A stretch of 64,000 nt of DNA from positions 19,736,937-19,800,936 of the forward strand of contig JALIRH010000002.1 of the NCBI GenBank assembly GCA_023055505.1, written 5' to 3'. This document shows positions 60,600 through 64,000 of the stretch, piece after piece; the stretch's first letter is position 1, and the number at the start of each line of letters is the position of its first letter. The position numbers were made by a program, and so were the translations under genes. The notes under the pieces are model-generated. The model was given only the letters and a program-made list of their open reading frames with translations. It was not told where the DNA came from and searched no databases. This DNA comes from Callipepla californica brunnescens (lineage: Eukaryota > Chordata > Aves > Galliformes > Odontophoridae).

Positions 60600-61412
60600 G
60601 AGGTCTGCCACACCACAAGCCTTTTCTGCTGTGGGTGTATCACTGGCTCATGTTCAGCTTGCCTGATGGGTCTGTTGCTTACCCTGACCCTTTCCTGCAG
60701 TGATGCTACCTGCCCATATCATTGAATAGTATAGGGTTTGTGTGTGACAAGTGTAGGACTTTGCCTTTGAACTTCACAAGTTTGCTGTCATCTTAACTTC
60801 TCTGGTTTGTTGAGCTGCTGCTGACTGGCAGCTCTTCCTTTTTGTGCAGTGGCAGCTTCTCCTTCTGTTTCTTGTCAACCACAGACTTGATGAGAGTGTG
60901 TTCTAGCTCACTGTCTAGGTTGTTAATGAGAATCGTAAAATATTTGTCCTACAATCAACCCGAGAAATATTGCTGTGGTGGGCTGTTACTTAAGCTTTGA
61001 ACCACCACTGAGCTCTGTAGTTGTTTCTCTTCATCTGCTCTATGAGTCCGCAGTTTAGCTGAAAAAAAGATGTGTCAACAACTTTCCTAATGTCAAGGTA
61101 TATTATATCCACAGTTGTCTTTTAGTCCTAGGACAGTGGCCACATTGGTTTCGTATGACACCTATTTGGTAATCTCTGGTCACCTTCTTACCTCTTTTCT
61201 GCCTAGAAAATAGATTATCTGAGGATTTGATCCTACAGAGCGAGGGTAAATTGGTCAGCCTGTCATTTCTCAAATCTTCATTCCTCCCCAGTTTGAATAT
61301 AGTGTCATGAAGGACCTCCTCTACTTGCTTTAGTTTCCTAAAGATGGTCAGAAGTGCCATTGTGTTGGTACTAGCCAACTCCTCAGCACCTCCTAGTCCA
61401 GTTTACTAGATA
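60600..61412 (-). mobile_element. Ancient degenerate CR1-like RT relic, antisense
   Basis: On the minus strand a decayed RT block can be read at about 61110-61055: VDIIYLDIRKVVDTSFF, matching the CR1 pattern [17 protein letters not shown] that holds the first catalytic aspartate. Surrounding plus-strand text (TCACTGTCTAGGTTGTTAATGAGAAT, GGTCAGCCTGTCATTTC, GGCTCATGTTCAGCTTGCC) also matches antisense CR1 ORF2. No frame is intact. It is interrupted on its right by a younger CR1 3' end at 61413. Confidence 0.65.
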
Positions 61413-61580
61413 ACTACAGAATAACTGAGGTTGGCAGGGACCTCTGGAGCCATCAGGTCCAATCCTGCTCAAGCAGGGTTACCTGGAGCAGTGTGCCCAG
61501 GCCCATGTCCAGGTGGCTTTTGGAGATCTTCAAGGAGGGGACTCTACAACCTCTGGCAACCTCTGCCAGGGCTTCCTAAC
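61413..61580 (-). mobile_element. CR1 LINE 3' fragment, antisense (possibly nested in older CR1)
   Basis: GAATAACTGAGGTTGGCAGGGACCTCTGGAGCC, then CCTGCTCAAGCAGGGTTACCTGGAGCAG, GTGCCCAGGCCCATGTCCAGGTGGCTTTTG and AAGGAGGGGACTCTACAACCTC is a standard antisense CR1 3' end. It lies between CR1-like sequences on both sides, which suggests insertion into an older element. Confidence 0.88.
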
Positions 61581-62640
61581 TAGTCTTAACTCATTCCAAC
61601 TTGCTGCTAGGCACAGAGGACTGAGATCCAGAGAAACCCTAATAAAGATGGAGGCAGAAGAGATACTTAGAAACTTTTCTGCACCTTTTGTCAACAGATT
61701 GACCACCTTATTTATAAGTAGGCCAACATCTTCTTTGAGCCTTTTTTTTGCTGCATATAGACCAATAGAAGCTTTTCTTGTTATCCTGTGTACTTCTGTC
61801 CATTTTCAAACCCAGCCTAAGCTTGGCCTTACTAATGCAACTTCCTTAGTACCCAGACAGTGCTTTACTTGTGTTTTGCAATCTACTTCTGTCACTTAAA
61901 TACTTCAATTTCTGTATGTCAGCTCAATCAGAAGTTCACTGTTCCTTCAAGATAACCTCCTGCTAGACTTGCTCAATGTCTTGTACCTCTGGATGGATTG
62001 TTTTTCTGCTTTGAGGAGGTTGCACTTGGTGTTCAACCAGCTCTCCAAGGTTCCATTATCCTTCTGGACAGCAAGCCCTGGGATCCCACCTAATAGTTCC
62101 TTTAATAAGCCTAGGTTTTCTATCTGAAATCTGGTTCTGCTACATGCTTCTGTCACTTGCCTCTTTACCTTAACCTCCATCATCTAATAGTAAGCCAAAT
62201 AGTAACCAAAGCTGCAGCAGGCCGACATCCCTGCTCCCTTCCTTGCTCACGATTAACCAATCCAGTGGAGTGCCTCCCTTAGTGGTCTTAAAAAACCAGT
62301 AATGCTCTGGTAGTGTTACTGAGCACGCTGAAAGTTGGTGATCTCCAGATGCTCAAGGCAGAAGCCTCCTTCTCTGTCAGGATCAAGAAAATCACCACAT
62401 TGCCTCTTGTTCACTTTGTGAGACGGGTCAGTATTTCTCCAGTGCTGGGAGGCTCTGTGCTGTTCTGCTGTTCCAAGGTTGTCAGCATCTGGTTAGCCAG
62501 TTTAGTACTTCATGGGTGTGTTTCAGCAAACTGGAACTTGGTAGTGAAGAGTAAGGCCTTAAGAGTCCAACTTGTGTATTTAAGTCAGTTCTTGATCTCT
62601 CTTTGCCTGCTAATTAGTGCCAGCTGATATTGAGCATGTG
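61581..62640 (-). mobile_element. Possible ancient CR1 5'/upstream-region relic, antisense
   Basis: Wording such as TTGGCCTTACTAATGCAACTTCC, GATGGAGGCAGAAG and CAGAAGCCTCCTTCTCTGTCAGGATCAAGA resembles reverse-complement upstream portions of avian CR1 elements. No coding frame survives. The assignment rests on a general impression of the sequence and should be read as tentative. Confidence 0.35.
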
Positions 62641-64000
62641 ACTGGGAGATGCTTGAGGTTTCCTGAAATAGTTTTCTCTTATTATTCTCATAATTTTCTG
62701 TTGCTGCTGGGCTATATTAATATTCAAACTACAATTAGAACTGTAGTTATATTTCCTACAGTTCAGATTGCTGTTTTACTAGCACTGTGTTGAATTACTG
62801 TTCTAAAAATGTTAATTTGGGAAAACAATATCTGTTGCCTGATATGTTCAAGAAACATGACTGAGGTTTTGCTATTGGGATTGCACAGTCAAAAGCTCAA
62901 GTCTGAAAAGCACCCTGTAGTTTGTGCTGTGTGATTGTTGTAAATAGTCACTGTTATATCTATGACTGCATATTTTCCATGTGATTTTATGTGCAGAATG
63001 GCTTAGTGTCTTTAGGAAGAACAGTCCTTGCTGCATCCCCTCCTTCACTGTATGATCCCGTCCCAAAGTTCTACTTCTGTAAAACTGACAGTTCTCCTAT
63101 AGCAGTGAGTGCTTATTCCTTTCATTGCCACGATGTTGTGGTGTGCTCTTAGTTATAGTATAGGATGAGGAAGGGATTATGTCCCTTAGTTTGAGCAGTT
63201 ACTCCAAGTCTTGGGGCAAACCTTGTCTGCATACGTAATTTAAATGTCATGATGCATCTCTCTCAAGACAAAGTCTGGCAAGTTTATTTTGAAGAACACT
63301 GTCTTCACACAGTGTGCAGAACTAAGAAAAGAACTAAAGGTGATTGCTCTGAAAGTGGTGGTCAGATAATTATTCGCTTCAGTAAAGAATATCCCCACTG
63401 ATGTTTGTAGCAGTCACAGTGGGAACCAGAATCAATTGCTGGATTCAGATTAGAGCTGCAACCTTAACAACTCTTTTTTTTTCTCTCTCTGAAGCTTTCT
63501 GCCTTATTTGAAGGATAATTTATGTTACAAGCAGGAAAGGTGCTTCAGTAAATGTCCTCTTTTCTCCCCTTCTTATTTACATGTGTCCCCCATCTGGCCA
63601 TGACTTCACATAAATGGTGGAGAGGTATGTGATCAGGTGAGATTGGTGGTGTCTGAGCTTGTTCCAGCTTTTTCAGGGGGAAAAATTGGTTATCCCACAC
63701 CTCCTTTACTTGCCGTGGGAGTGGACCTACACAGTGTGCTTGATCTAATTGGTCTGTTCAGATGAAGTGATCTGATACTTCCTGGAAGCATCAGGCTTCA
63801 CGTGTGTGTATGACTTAGTGTAAAAAGAGCAGCTGGGAAAGGACGTAGGCAGTTACAGCAGTCGAGCTGAACCAGAGCCATTTCTAAGGGGCCCTCAGGA
63901 AGAAGAGTGATTTGACTGTGAGCAGAGAAACTGGTTAGATGAGTTGTCTCAACAGCTGCATGGATTGGGAAGTGTGTGATAGGCTATATAAATGCACCCT

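Larger units (their letters stand above)
54150..64000 (+). other. STK3: STK3 intron 4, 5' part (continues beyond window)
   Basis: No further STK3 exon was found. The interval is filled by old CR1 copies (annotated separately) and by A- or T-rich runs at about 54902-54915, 57238-57289, 57862-57886, 60198-60220 and 60321-60343. Between repeats (54.15-55.1, 55.95-57.9, 58.8-59.59 and 62.65-64.0 kb) I see nothing I can name. Confidence 0.8.

Noticed and set aside
1..64000. CRISPR arrays, bacterial operons, tRNA or rRNA genes, prophage or integrated virus
   Set aside because: No regularly spaced direct repeats, no ribosome-site-led gene strings, no cloverleaf or rRNA sequence noticed, and no retroviral gag/pol/env or LTR pair recognised. 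The only RT frame is CR1.

Overview
The window is vertebrate nuclear DNA, almost certainly from a bird and probably a galliform. The evidence is many CR1 LINE fragments with the avian 3' end (short octamer tails of the AATCTATG / ATTCTATG type), no recognisable Alu, L1 or B-type SINEs, spliceosomal introns, and two genes whose translations match vertebrate OSR2 and STK3. In human these two genes are also divergent neighbours, so the block looks like conserved synteny. I cannot name the species.

Layout. 1-21.0 kb: no gene recognised. This is AT-rich non-coding DNA with homopolymer runs, a 16-bp minisatellite (4993-5071), an old palindromic repeat (7788-7850), a MIR-like SINE relic (13617-13673) and a CR1 scrap (about 14361-14640). 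21.3-23.4 kb: OSR2 on the minus strand, with three coding exons, a complete 312-residue five-zinc-finger protein, and an intron acceptor just upstream of the start codon that implies a non-coding first exon. 21.6-28.3 kb: a very broad CpG-rich domain covering OSR2 and its upstream region. 28.4-43.4 kb: OSR2-STK3 intergenic DNA with two CR1 scraps and one unassigned ORF-like block. 43.4-44.25 kb: STK3 CpG-island promoter with a ZNF143-type motif and a CCAAT box. 44,078-54,149: the first four coding exons of STK3 (MST2) on the plus strand, covering the N-terminus and kinase N-lobe up to residue 116. 54,150-64,000: part of STK3 intron 4, dense in old CR1 copies. The rest of STK3 lies to the right of the window.

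How the parts relate. OSR2 (developmental transcription factor) and STK3 (Hippo-pathway kinase) are transcribed away from each other from separate CpG islands whose coding starts are about 21 kb apart. I found no evidence of an undescribed multi-gene system. The most interesting local structure is a pair of nearly identical inverted CR1 copies (14 differences over 315 aligned positions, counted by hand) placed on either side of STK3 exon 3. That exon carries the ATP-binding lysine and has a length divisible by three. One of the two copies is a young-looking CR1 with an uninterrupted 482-codon reverse-transcriptase frame.
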